Of a stretch of DNA of 64,000 nt, positions 31,996-43,952 are shown piece by piece (the first letter of the stretch is position 1; the number at the start of each line of letters is the position of its first letter). The stretch lies in NCBI GenBank assembly GCA_010094025.1, contig ML991790.1, forward strand, positions 124,001-188,000. Reading direction: 5' to 3'. Under the pieces are notes generated by a model, which saw only the letters and a list, made by a program, of their open reading frames with translations, had not been told where the DNA came from and made no database searches. A program made the position numbers and the translations under genes. This DNA comes from Viridothelium virens (taxonomy: Eukaryota; Ascomycota; Dothideomycetes; Trypetheliales; Trypetheliaceae).

Positions 31996-34900
31996 TAACT
32001 CTTCAAACACTATTCAGTCCAAAGCAAGGTATCCCAAGCACTCGGCCACACCGTATTCTGATCTGGGGCCGCGCAGGGGTGGGAAAGACAACTCTTTCTA
32101 AAAAGATTGTCTATGAATGTATTCACAGGGAACTGTGGAGAGATTTGTTCGATTGCGTACTCTGGCTCCCGCTCCGACGACTTAAGCTTATGCGCAACGA
32201 CCCAAGAAATCTTGGAGAGTTGTTCCATCAACAATACTTTTCTGATCATCTTGGTCCCGCGTTCTCGGCGGAGAGTCTCCAGCAAACCTTCAATCTCCAA
32301 GGCAAGCGATTGCTTTTCATTCTTGATGGCCTGGATGAGGTGCATGATGCATTGGATATGCAGTCTGGCATGAGGAGAATTTTAGAGGGACTTTTGAGCC
32401 AGCCCAACATTATCGTCACTTCTCGACCACACACCTCGCTCCGTCTTACCAGTAATCTCGATTTGGAGTTGGAGACGATTGGATTCTTTCCAGAGCAGGT
32501 TGAAGAGTATTTGCAAGGGCAACAGACATCGGAGAAGACTCTGTCGGATATTCGAGACTTGACCAAAAGGAATTCCTCGGTCCAGAGCCTGGCCCAAATA
32601 CCAATCCAGCTGGACGCGATCTGTTATGCTTGGAGTGCGAAACGCTTTCAAGACGGCCATGTTACTATGTCCTTACTCTATTGGGCAATTCTAGGACAAC
32701 TGTGTGAAAAAGATATCCCGAAGCTAAGCAAAAAGAACTCAAATGGAGAAACAATCACTCAGCAGCAACTTCAAGGCTATCCAACCAACGATCTCTTGTC
32801 CGTCATCGATGCGGAGTTCAGTCTTCCTGGAAAGCTGGCTTTCGACGGTCTTCGTAACGAGATCTATGAATTTGATATGGACCAGATAAGCAGGGTAAAT
32901 CTGGATGGACTGAAGATGTCAGATGGCACTCTGTTACACATGTCATTTTTGCGTTCGTCTGACAACTCTGTCCATCCCCGCGACCGAACCTATCACTTCT
33001 TGCATCTCACATATCAGGAATTTTTTGCTGCCAAATATTTTGTGGATCAGTGGAAAGCGCCCGCCAGACAAGTATCAATTATTAAGATGGAACCAGAGGA
33101 CTTCCTGAGAAATGAGAAGTATAATATCCGCTACGGCATATTCTGGCGTTTCGTCGTTGGCTTGCTTCGAATAAATGCGCCAGACCTCCTTGATGAGTTT
33201 TTCGAAGTGCTTGGGGGCGAGCCGCTAGACATGTTAGGGCCAACACATCAGAGACTGACGATTCATTGTTTAAGTGAAGTTTTCGACCGCAAAGAGTTGA
33301 ACCTTACCTTTCGATCTAAAGTCCAAAAATTGGAGGAGCAATACTTGGAATGGACACGATTCGAAGCAAGATTCAATAATTCAACATACTTGATGAGAGA
33401 AATAGAATGTCCAGATTGGATTGTCGAGTCCTGGCTAGAAGGTACTAATATTCAGAAAAGCCAAGTCTTGTCGGTCTTGAGGGACCGGCCAAGCATATCA
33501 CCCGAAATTTTGAAGTTGGTAAAGGAGATGCTCGGCTCAAATGATGAATACGTTTGGAATGCTGCATCTGGGATTCTTGGATCCCGTTACACTCAGATCT
33601 CTGGGGAGAATCTTCTCGATTTAATTCCACGCGAATACATCTCCGTGCTACTGAGATCCAAGAGCGCCTTTAAAGAACGTCGCCAACTGAGCGTGTCGGC
33701 GATCAATCACTTGATCCAGCTGCTCCAGGATGAGGACCGTGACGTGCAGCGTCTCGCGGCCGAGATACTCTACTTCAATACTACTGAGTGCAATGCTACT
33801 GACTTACCCGTACCGACGATCGAGCGCCTTATTCAATTACTTCAGGACCAAAACCGGAATGTGCCGCCGCTGCCGCATATCGCGGCTACTATACTCCGCT
33901 CGAATATTACTAACTTACCCGTGCCGACAGTCGAGCACCTCATTCAATTGCTTCAGGATCAAAACTCGAACGTGCAGGATGATGCTGCCATGGCTCTTTG
34001 CCACAATACGAACATACCGTCAGTGTTCGAACTCCTGATCCGACTACTCAAGCATAAGGAGCCTAAGTTACAGAATGCTGCCATTCAAGCTCTGCATGAA
34101 CAGCACAACATACCAGTTTCAGCATTTGAGGGTTTAAGTAAACTACTTCAGGATAAAAACCTTGACGTACAGGTCGCCGCTGCTAAGGCTCTAAATGTTA
34201 GAACTAACCTACCAGTACCGGTAGTTAAGGCTTTGACCCAAATGCTTCAGCATGAGGAATCTGAATTGCGCTATGCTGCCACCATCGCTTTGCACCGCCA
34301 GACTGACCTGCCAGTATCAGCGGTCGAGCGCCTGATTTCGCTGATCCAGGATGAGAAATCCCATATACGATGCGCTGCTAGTGATATGGTACGCGTACAA
34401 ACTAACTTAACCGAATCGGCGCTCAAGCGCCTGATTCGACTACTTCAGGATGAGAACTCCAACGTACAGAATGCCGCTGCTAAAGCTCTTTGCCGCAGCA
34501 GTAATTATACTGAAGTGGACATCGTATTCCCACTACTTAGGCACAAGGAGCCTAAATTGCAGCAATGTTTTTCTGATATAATTAATGGTCGGACTAGCCT
34601 ACCAGTAGAAGCAGTCGAGGCCCTAATCTCACTACTCCAGCACAAGGAGCCCGAGCTACGGTATGCTGCTACCTTCACTTTATGGAAACGTACCAACCCG
34701 TCAGTACCAATGGTTCAACGTTTGACCCAACTACTCCAGGACGGGGATCCCGACACGCAAAGGAGAGCAGCTGAGGTGCTCGGCCAGCAGATCAACCTGC
34801 CTGAATCAGCGGTTGAGGCCTTAATCAGTCTGCTCGAGAGTAAGAATTATGATGTAATAAATTGCGTTTCTCGGGCGCTGGGAGTACAGACTGAGCTGCC

Positions 34901-35501
34901 TAGAAGTGGAGTCGAACGCCTGACCCAACTGCTCAAACACGAGCAGATCTGGACTCAGAGAGGCGCAATTCAGGCGCTCGGGGGGCAGAGGAACCTGTCT
35001 ATAGCGACGGTTGAGACTTTAACTCGATCGCTCCATCACAAGGAGTCCAATTTGCGGCCAGACTTTGTTAACGCACTGGGCGGGCAGAATCACCTGTCAG
35101 CACCAGTTGTCGAAACACTGATCCCACTACTCGAAGACGAAAATTATGCTGTGCAGGATGCTGTTGCTAAAGTGCTAAGCCGGCAGTCCAAGCTTTCAGA
35201 AACAGTGGTCAGGATACTGATCTCGCTATTTCAGCATGAGAGATGTCGAGTGTTGGAGGATGTTTTTCGCGCGCTCGCAGACCGCGAAGAATTCTATTCT
35301 CTAATTCCGACTCTGGATCCCCGGCAGCTTCACGGTGTATTGATGGTGTGGATTAAGATGGGCTTTTCCAATTGTTTGACTTGCTTCATTTGGGAGGACA
35401 GTCTCCATTTTAACACTGGTGGGAAGCTGAAGCCGAGAACCCAGAAGCTGGAGCGGGTGGAAGAATCTAGACGGAGATGGTCCTTAGCACAGAGGCAATA
35501 A
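31996..35501 (+). CDS. NLR, downstream part: NACHT NTPase and sixteen HEAT repeats
   Basis: An open frame of about 1168 residues follows the LTR and is in the frame expected for the continuation of the upstream NLR part. The NACHT domain has Walker A ILIWGRAGVGKTTLSKK (32061-32105), Walker B RLLFILDGLDEVHD and the downstream TYHFLHLTYQEFFAAKYF motif of the NACHT helical part. From about 33690 to 35293 come sixteen repeats of about 33 residues with the pattern LPVPTVERLIQLLQDENS, then VQ.AAA.AL, which are HEAT repeats and the likely ligand-sensing part. Neighbouring repeats are much alike (for example those from 33800 and 33920), showing tandem duplication. There is no ATG between the LTR and the P-loop; the first in-frame ATG (about 32190) lies after it. 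A separate protein from this half would therefore lack the nucleotide-binding loop unless transcription or splicing bridges the LTR. Confidence 0.8.
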
Positions 35502-36597
35502 GGATCCCTGGATCGGTCTAGAAAATAGGATTGGCTAGATGCTACGAATCGTGCGTTCTGTGCTTCAAACTATCTTAATCGCACCACCCTCGCTTAGAAC
35601 TAGTTTCGTACTGAATCTGAGGATTTTGAGTTTACCGAACCTCAAAAATCTTTGACCATGGGCTTGACGGAGTCCAGTGCTGCTGTGCTGGAGCTCTCCG
35701 TTTGGGTACTTTTCAGCCTTTTTCAAATCGAGTACGTTGCGCATGAGCGATATGAAACTCTCATCGCCGAAACCAGGAGAGCGCTCATGATGAAGGACTC
35801 GTGACGCTTATGACTAGATGCAGATTCAAGATGAGGCGGAAGAAGAGCTTGTATCTCTTCTTCCGCGACTAGTACGAATAAGCATGGTACCATTCCCACT
35901 GTCCTCCTGAAGTGTATATTTCTAACATATATTGTTGTTGTAACCCGCCATCTAACGTCACTCGAGACGAGTGATGACTGTACGCGACATATATGGCCAT
36001 AAACTCCGCAGGAGAAGAGGCTATGTTCGAGGCATTGGTGCGAAAAAAAGTCCAAGGTTTTGCCTTCTATTGATCAAACAAATCAATAATGTCTCTTGAG
36101 ACTTGGAAGCTTGACGCCGTCTGCGCTCGATCGACGCAGTTGCTATAGCCTACCTCGACGTCGGCTTTTTCGTTGGTCTGCGTCCGGCTCTTGCGGTTTC
36201 GTCTGCTTCTTAAGTCGTTGTCGTTCTCTACAGCCGGCTAGAAAATGTCCGAATTTGACGCACGGGCCAAAAACAACTAATAACAACGTCCTCACGCTTC
36301 TGCACTTCCTACACCCCTGATCTTAATTATTTTCGGTGTCACAATAGCTACTGTAAAAGGCTACACGAAGTTCGCAGAGCGAATGGCAAAATGAGCAAAT
36401 ATTAAACCACCAAACCGGATGAGATGAGAGGTTTTAGGGTGTGGTGGTCCGTGTCAAACCCGGACATGTTCTAGTCGGACGCAGAGGTCATTTCAGCCTC
36501 ACGCGATCTGGAATCTGGTCTGGTCAGCACGAATACTCAAGTCCGGCAAGTCTCTGCACTCATCGAGAAAGCCTCCATTTCGCTGTTCGCTAAGAAG
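35502..36597. other. Intergenic, no gene seen
   Basis: 1.1 kb between the NLR and the modin-like gene. The only structure is a perfect 12-bp hairpin at 35836-35866. The minus-strand open frame 35723-36055 has no family features. Confidence 0.55.
35836..35866. repeat. Perfect hairpin, 12-bp stem and 7-nt loop
   Basis: GCGGAAGAAGAG pairs with CTCTTCTTCCGC around the loop CTTGTAT. It lies 335 bp after the NLR stop and could be a 3'-end or silencing-related structure; there is no other evidence. Confidence 0.6.
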
Positions 36598-38541
36598 ATG
36601 GCATTGGATCAGAGTGACAAGCTCGCACTGGTGGCGCTGGTCGTATCATTGATTGCGCTGTGCAATGGCTTCGTTCAAGCCGCGCAACAGCTCCTCAGCA
36701 CAGCTCAAGGATATCGCAACTGTAAAGAAGAGATCATCGGCCCGTGGTCCGCGACAAGGCATCGCAGGTGGATATGGCGAGAAGTCAGTGACGTATACTT
36801 TCAAGTCGGTGTGACTGATGTTTCATGTTGACATGGTTAGTTCCGATATGAAGTCCTCTACCAAACACCTGAGATCATGCTTCTGACGGATGCTGGCTTG
36901 GAAGAAGAACAGAAGCGACGCCTCGTATGCTTTCTGAATCGAGTTCAATCGGACCCTAAGAGCTATCGCTATCGAAGTATATGGAGAACACTCTTCGGCC
37001 AACGTGCTGGTCAGACAAATGCGATAGAGAGCACTGCCCACAGCCGCTTGAAGACTTACGACCGCAAGACTTGGGAACAAGGCTCGGGACCGAAACCAAA
37101 CACACCCTCCATCGATGTCGCCTTAGGCTCGGCTGTGAACTGGCAAACTCTTGTACAGGTGCTGCACAACGTCTATACAGCATACTGGCCAGCTGAGTGC
37201 GCTTGCTCAATGGCAATAGGATATTCACTCCAAACGCGATCAAGTTTCGTAGAAAGAAGAACTACAGCCGCCGTTGCATATAGGCTACAAACATGGGATT
37301 TCAACCCACCCGAAGTTGTCCGCCCACTCGCCCTCACTACAGTCGGAGATATTGTCGTCTTAGTCATGAGAATGGGTATGACTTGGCGAGAGCTGCAGCC
37401 TGGTAATGCCCGGATGCAAGCAGATGGTGGCGGGTACAATGTTACTTCCAGCGAGATCCGCGGCGTTGGCACCGTGCTTCGATTTGGTGTCGAGATACAG
37501 GAGCAGCCGTTGATTGCGTATATCCCAAGCACAGACTCTGACAAAATGCTGTGCGGCATACTGCCTGTCGATACAGAGCTTATCCAAAAAGATCACTTTG
37601 AGCTTTTTGACGGACAACGCAAGGTTCCGAACATCCTGCCCATCCTCATGTATCTTAGCGTAGAGCAGTCCGCTCGCGATGCACTGATTCATCCAGACCT
37701 GCAAAAGTTCATACCAGGCTTTGCTGAGGTGTGGCGACGCACTGCTTTCAACGATCTTATCTTCTTCATGGCGCCGTTCATGCCGCTAACAGGATGTTCT
37801 GCTGCCTACATTGGGTTCAGAGGCTTCTTGTCCTTATCGCCAACTAACTGCATGACGTACTGGGAGGCGCGGCTCGCACTTCTGTACAGACTCGAGCAGC
37901 GAACCAGAAACCTGCCGGAGGATAGCAAGCTAGTCTGGATCTGCCACGCTATGCAGAAGTTTGAGAAAGATTTCTACGGTGAATTCTACTCGACAACCCG
38001 GGCTTCGCACGCAGACTACTACCGTACTCCAGCTTCGAAACCAACGGGTCTGCCAGAATACTGTAACGGTGTCTTCCAGAAAACACAGCGTTACTTCTCT
38101 GAGCTCTTACAAACAAAGTCGACTGACCACAATGGCAGCCTGTACTGCAACTTGGTCTCAGCACACTGCTCAATGGCCGTTCCCGCTGCGCTCGCAGCCC
38201 GCGATAGGGCACTACCTGACCATGGTAAGCGCAGACTCAACTATAGCATTCATCAAGAGCGAAGTCCACGTCTGAACATGAGAGATATGTATGAGATTGC
38301 GTGGTCTTACGTTGACTTTGTGGAGCAAGGGAAGATATACAAGGACTTACAAAGGCAAGGGGACGGACACTCACCGTTGAGCTTGGAACAAGCTGAAGAG
38401 GCATGGTGGATGATGGTCCTCCGTGGAATGACTTGGGGCTTCTCAGTGTACATATGCACAACAGACCATCGCCCGGAGGGAAGGGTATCGATCGTGCCCT
38501 CATACTTTTGGGGGAATTCATCACCAGTGTGGCTCGCGTGA
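36598..38541 (+). CDS. Modin-like membrane-anchored fungal protein
   Basis: Exons 36598-36783 and 36841-38541 (57-nt intron, phase 0) encode 628 residues. The N terminus DKLALVALVVSLIALCNGFVQAAQQLLSTAQGYRNC is a short lead, one TM helix and a helical tail. It is followed by WSATRHRRWIWREFRYEVLYQTPEI. This start is shared by a large filamentous-fungal family often annotated as modin, which expands in genomes and is fast-evolving. The body has a domain with VNWQTLVQVL, ECACSMAIGYSLQTRS and WDFNPPEVVRPLALTTVGDIV, and ends with EEAWWMMVLRGMTWGFSV. No catalytic motif was recognised. Name and family are from memory; biochemical function is unknown. Being next to an NLR, it could belong to the same recognition locus, but that is conjecture. 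Confidence 0.72.
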
Positions 38542-40841
38542 TCTAAGAAGGCCGACTGCTCATTCATCGACAATTGTATAAGATCACATCGCATATACCT
38601 CTTTTTCCCTGAGGTATTCCGCTCTCTTCCTGCCAACTAATACAGACAGGTACGGAAAAGTTTACCAGCAGGAACGGACCTCCATCAGATACTGCCAGCA
38701 CTGAGCACAATGAATTCCGCCCCTGCACCAGCCAGCATCTTTACTACCTTTTTATGGCTTCTACAACTTAGTGCTTCTGGTCCTGACAAGCTGCGATTGG
38801 GCTTTTCATATTCACGTTGAAGCACCGACCGAGTGACTACGCGCATTTATTCTCCCCTTGATCCCTTCCCATCGCCCGGTTTCTTGTGGTCTTTTTGCCA
38901 CACCTGCGGCTTATCACCTCACTCTTTATTAGATTTTCCTCATTAATTATATTGATATATTTTATCAGAGTGAGGGAAAGCAATTCCCCCCAGCATACTA
39001 TGATCAACCGATAAACATTGCTGACGATAGACGCCAGTTCACTACCCAAAGATCGTCTCGCCAGCGTAGGGGCGAAATAAAGGCACGCATTTGCCAAAGA
39101 ATCGATACGGCGAAGGCAGAGACGACGTTACCGGATTTCGGTCGAAGGAATGTGTCAGTTCCACGGTTCTCTTGCAGTTTCTGTATTGTCTCCACCCGTT
39201 CCTGGAGGCTAAGCGTCAAGTTCTTTTAACTTTGGCTTTTGTCAGGGTCCAGCGGACGACCCCCTTTGTGTGCGCGCTTCTGGTAAGCCATGCAGGGAGC
39301 CCATCACGTGTGAACCATCGCCACGTTGGATGTCCAAGGGCGGGATGAAGGCGCTGGACTCAGGATTCTTTCAGAAGTTTCGATCTGACGCAGAGACTTC
39401 ATGTTTGGTCATCGAATCCCTTCTGAGGTTTTGACGAATGCAAGTGACGAACATTTGCCAAGGTATTGAGTTTTCGGTTTGAGACTTCTCCCATTCGATT
39501 GGTTGCCCACCGCATCGAGGTAGGAACGAAGATCTATTATCAATAGCCAGATTGAACAGAGCCATCATGCAGTCCGCACAGAAGATGACTCGCAGAATAG
39601 CTCGGCCACGTCGTCACTAGGGAAGGAAGTATTGCAAGCAAGGCATTCTTTAGCAAGAGACTCGTAGTTTCCGAAAACGGAATGCCGACAATGTTCGCAT
39701 TCAACGGGTTTGTCTTTCACAGGCGCAAGGCCAGGTCGGTATAATGGTGCTCCTACTCCTACTCTTGTAGGATTTGTTCGTAGTCCACAACTTGAAGGAT
39801 ATCTTCAAGACGACCACTTGTATCGACGAGACAGAGTGCTAGCTGTCAGTCAAGATCTCTAGCGTCCCTAAGACTTGAGAGGGCGTGGGCCGCTTTAAAA
39901 TCTCCTTACTTCGGGTTCAAGCTCAGACGTCATCCTGCAGTCTCTGCTGTCTGCCACTTTGGGTCTGAAGTCTGGAATAGAAGTCCTGGTATGATCAACT
40001 TGAATTGTGGTTGCACATTTCGACTTGTAGGAGACCTGGTAGCTCAGTAGAGGAAGATGGCTTTGACAAATAACTTTCTAAGGAAAGTGGAAAAAGTAGC
40101 CATGGGAGAAAATCGATCGTTGGGGAGTTGGACTAAGTATGTATAAGCACTCAGAAATTGCGCATGGCCTAGGATGTAATTGAGGTGAAGTTGGCCGCGT
40201 GGAGAGGAAAGTATTGATCTGTGGCTGTCTATGGTGCCACTCTATTGGAAATAGCCTCATATGCTGTTACACTGTCTGTGTCTCTACACTGAGAAGCGCA
40301 CTGTTTCGTTATGAGTACTCACTGAAGATGACTAGTATACATGCAGTTGTGACGTCTTTTCTACCGCTTGATCTAGCAGACAGAAGTCTCGATTACTGGC
40401 GTAGCAGGCGAAGTTCCTGGATCAACAGAGATTATTAATACTTAGAGTGGATAGAAAGTGTATTGTGCAACGGTTAACGAAAGTGGAGCATTTGATGTGC
40501 TACCTTCACCAGCTGCTCATCTGCCAAGATTGCCCTTCTCTGCGGACCTGTATCCATGGCGAAAGAGACGTGTATCAAGTTGCGTTGGATTTTTCAGAGA
40601 TGATCTTGGTTGGAAACGGTGTTGAGGGAATCGATGAGGCCGAAATTGGACGTTCGGGAAACCTCGGTGCATTTAAAATCGAAGCCGAGATCGGCGGTCC
40701 ATCATCTTTTGCCTCAACGCCTGGCGGCCTCCTTGTGATTCTGGATGAGAAGCATGCCTTTAATGGTGCATAACTATTCTGTGTATATCTTATCTGGCAC
40801 GTTTTAGGAAACCATCTCATGATGAATTTTGGATACCCGCC
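38542..40841. other. Gene-poor intergenic region
   Basis: 2.3 kb without a supported gene. The + frame at 40447-40773 (108 residues) has protein-like composition, but the opposite strand is equally open (40575-40889) and neither shows a motif. The final 100 bp form the promoter of the AFG1 gene. Confidence 0.5.
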
Positions 40842-42677
40842 ATGATCAATGCGTTGCGAGACTTTCGCGTTTTTCTCAGAGCCACTCATAGATGGCAGGG
40901 GACCTGCGAAGTATCTCGAGGAATCTGCTCAGCATGCCTGAGAAGAACGGCGACAACTGCGCAGGCTATACCCGACCGAAATGCAAACCTCGTTATTCGC
41001 CAATGGAAGGAGGCAGGGCTAGTTGGTGCAACACATTCAAGTGCCAGAGGGTTGGCAACAGTCTCACATGATAAGCCGCATGATCGTGGCCCTTTGCAAG
41101 AGTATGAAGAGCGAGTATACTCACGGCGACTAAGAGACGATGAGCACCAGCGCAGTGGGTAACCTTACGCAGAGACACATCAAACACGAAATTAATGAAG
41201 GTTGGCAGCAATCATTCAAACCCTGCAAGATCTCCACGATATGCTTGCCGAGTATCACCCACCCAACGTCAAACACCCTACCGTCGAATCTTTAAAACCT
41301 CACAAATCTCTTTTCGGTTCCCTTTTCGGTAGTGGTCCCAAGAAGTCGGGAATGAAGATATCACCCAATCTTCCAAAAGGGTTGTACATGTACGGCGACG
41401 TCGGTAGCGGGAAGACCATGCTCATGGACCTCTTCTTCGATACACTACCTCACAATGTTCGCTCAAAAACACGTATCCATTTCCATAACTTCATGCAAGA
41501 GGTACACAAGGACTTGCATAAAATGCACATAGAACACGGTAGTGACCTAGACGCCATACCCTTTGTAGCGGCAAACATTGCAGACAAGAGCTCCGTGCTC
41601 TGCTTCGACGAGTTTCAAGTCACCGATGTCGCCGATGCCATGATTCTGCGAAGACTGATTGAAGCGCTGATGAGCCATGGCTGCGTTCTAGTAACCACAA
41701 GTAATAGGCACCCCACAGATTTGTACAAGAATGGTATCCAACGACAAAGTTTTATTCCTTGCATCACATTGTTGCAGCGACAGCTACGAGTTTTGAATCT
41801 CGATTCGACGACAGATTACAGGAAAATCCCAAGACCACCCTCAGGCGTGTATCATCATCCTCTCGATAAGGCAGCAGCTTCACATGCTGATAAATGGTTT
41901 CGATTCCTGGGGGATTTCCAGCATGATCCTCCACATGATCAGGTTTTGAGGGTATGGGGGAGGGATGTACAGGTACCACTGGCGAGTGGCAGATGTGCAC
42001 GGTTCACATTTGAGGAGCTCATCGGTAGAGCAACTGGAGCCGCAGATTATCTAGAGCTCATGCGAAGTTTTGAGGCTTTCGTAGTCACCGATGTGCCGGG
42101 TATGACCCACAGAGAGAGGGATTGGGCAAGGAGATTCATCACTTTTGTTGATGCCGTGTACGAGAGTAGGGTAGGTGAAATATTTTCCGAGGCAGCCGCC
42201 TTCATTCCCTCACCTATCGCGCACATGGTCTATCAAGGCGTGACTTAAGGGTAAAACAAACCTGACTATAGACCCTGAGCTAACTGGGCTCATTCTCAAC
42301 AGGCGAAACTCGTCCTCACTACCGCCGTGCCCCTCCAAAACCTCTTCATGTCGGAAGAGGAGCTCTCCAGTTCCCTTTCCAATTCCTCTGATCCTTCCGT
42401 TCAGAAGACTCTCCACGAGGACTCGGCTGGAGACGTCGATAGCGCTACGCGCATGATGATGGATGACCTCGGCCTTTCTATGGCCGCGCTGAAAGACAGC
42501 TCCCTTTTTAGTGGAGACGAGGAACGTTTTGCATTTGCGCGGGCGTTAAGTCGATTAAGTGAGATGGGCTCGAAGGAGTGGGTGGAGCGGGGCTTGGGAA
42601 TGGAGGAGAGGGGCGGAAAAGAGGAGCGGGAGGGTTGGCAGGTCGTAAGGAGCCGATGGCGCGAGGATAGTCTATAA
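40842..42677 (+). CDS. AFG1: AFG1/LACE1 mitochondrial AAA-like ATPase
   Basis: Exons 40842-41158, 41201-42170 and 42303-42677 (introns 42 and 132 nt) encode 553 residues. The N terminus is rich in Arg, Ser and Ala and low in acid (MINALRDFRVFLRATHRWQG), fitting a mitochondrial presequence. Then come Walker A GLYMYGDVGSGKTMLMDLFF, the family words RIHFHNFMQEVHKDLH, Walker B SSVLCFDEFQVTDVADAMIL and sensor region GCVLVTTSNRHPTDLYKNG. The C-terminal ATPase part (FTFEELIGRATGAADYLEL, RFITFVDAVYESRAKLVLTT) crosses the second intron. AFG1 proteins work in the mitochondrial inner-membrane/matrix quality-control system, helping degradation of cytochrome oxidase subunits. The first intron is short at 42 nt but keeps the motif frame. 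The Ser-rich tail is lineage-specific. Confidence is high. Confidence 0.92.
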
Positions 42678-42988
42678 TGCGTTTGCTTGTACGGAAGTAT
42701 AGGTGTGGTAACGCTCAAGAGGTTGAATAACCAATCCTGTTGGATGACTGAGAATTGGCGCGGCTGACAAAGCAAAGTTACAAGGCTTTGTACAAACACT
42801 TTCCTGTTTGGATACCAGTACGCATAACATTGTGACGCAATCAATTGAAGATCTATTATCTTTTCCTTTTTCTGTAGCACCATCAATTCAAAGTTAAGTG
42901 AAAGGTCTCCTACGTCTGTCACCAAAATCATGGCAGCGATTCTTCCTTGCACGCTCGACCTCAACTTTCCAAACACGTCTGCTGGACT

Positions 42989-43807
42989 ATGCCATCTGCT
43001 AGCAAACCCGCCATAATCGTCATCCATGGCGCCTGGCAGACTGTCCTCGTCTATTATCCGCTTCTCGAAGCCCTCTCAGCAAACGATCATTATGACCTCT
43101 ACATCCCCCACCTCCGTTCTTGCAATAGCCCTCCTTCTCCCACTACTGGTCTCGCCGACGACGCAGCCGTAATTCGCACCGAGCTAATTGTCATCCGACG
43201 CGTCGACCCGTCGCGTAAGATAATTCTCCTCATGCACTCCTATGGCGGCGCCGTGGGATCGGAGGCGCTAAATCCGAATTTTGGTGGCCGCGGCGAAATC
43301 CCCGGGGGCCTGGAAGACATCTACCTAGTCTACTTCGCAGCATTTATGATTCCTAGAGGCTTCAGCTGTGCGTCGGCGTATGTGGATCCGAGCTATCGCA
43401 TGACTTTGCTCGAGGATGGCGCGATGATCCCGAAGGATCCGGGAGACTTGTTCTTCAATGGCTTACCAGAGGATGTCAGGGAACAGGAGGTGAGAAAGAT
43501 CGTGAAGCATAACGCCAGGGCGATGATGGACTGCGTAAACTTCGAGGCATGGCGGGAGCTTGGGCTGGGAAAGGGCCCGCAGGGGGAGGAGGGAAGGCTG
43601 AGGGTGTGGTATGTGGTGTTTGAAGATGATCATGCGATTCCGGAGAGTGTGCAGAGGAGATTCGTGCAGGCAGTGCGGAGGGAGGGGGTGCTAGTGAGGG
43701 AGACGAGTTTAAAGGTGGGGCACTCTCCTTTCAGGGATGAAGGTGCAGTGAAGGCCTTGCTGGCGGTGGTGAGTGAAGTGGAAGAAGAAATGGAAGCGAT
43801 GTCATGA
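42989..43807 (+). CDS. Alpha/beta hydrolase (esterase-like)
   Basis: A single exon of 272 residues. The start at 42989 gives MPSASKPAIIVIHGAWQT, with the oxyanion-loop HG near residue 12; the frame is open further upstream but has no ATG. The nucleophile elbow is LLMHSYGGAVGSEAL. The acid is probably in the VVFEDDHAIPESVQRRFV segment, and the catalytic His in KVGHSPFRDEGAV near the C terminus. The layout fits the large fungal family of small intracellular alpha/beta hydrolases (AB_hydrolase_6, EstC-like), which act on esters of unknown nature. Many of these sit in metabolite clusters, but the neighbours here (AFG1, an NmrA-like protein) do not form one. The family is sure; the substrate is unknown. 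Confidence 0.85.
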   Translation: MPSASKPAIIVIHGAWQTVLVYYPLLEALSANDHYDLYIPHLRSCNSPPSPTTGLADDAAVIRTELIVIRRVDPSRKIILLMHSYGGAVGSEALNPNFGGRGEIPGGLEDIYLVYFAAFMIPRGFSCASAYVDPSYRMTLLEDGAMIPKDPGDLFFNGLPEDVREQEVRKIVKHNARAMMDCVNFEAWRELGLGKGPQGEEGRLRVWYVVFEDDHAIPESVQRRFVQAVRREGVLVRETSLKVGHSPFRDEGAVKALLAVVSEVEEEMEAMS

Positions 43808-43952
43808 TTATGTTGCTATGAAAGAAACTTTGGGAATGAGAACTAGATGCACCGAGATCAAATGTAAGTAATGTATTTACATTGCATCCACCGAAAGGAG
43901 CGACTCAATTTACCCTGAAGGTTCCACTAAGATATTCGCGAAACACGAGAGC

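Noticed and set aside
40025-40110. tRNA-like A-box words (TAGCTCAGTAGAGG)
   Set aside because: No B box or foldable T arm follows at the right distance, so this is not a tRNA.
40447-40773. 108-residue + frame as a small gene
   Set aside because: Both strands are open over the same bases and no motif, signal peptide or conserved start was seen.
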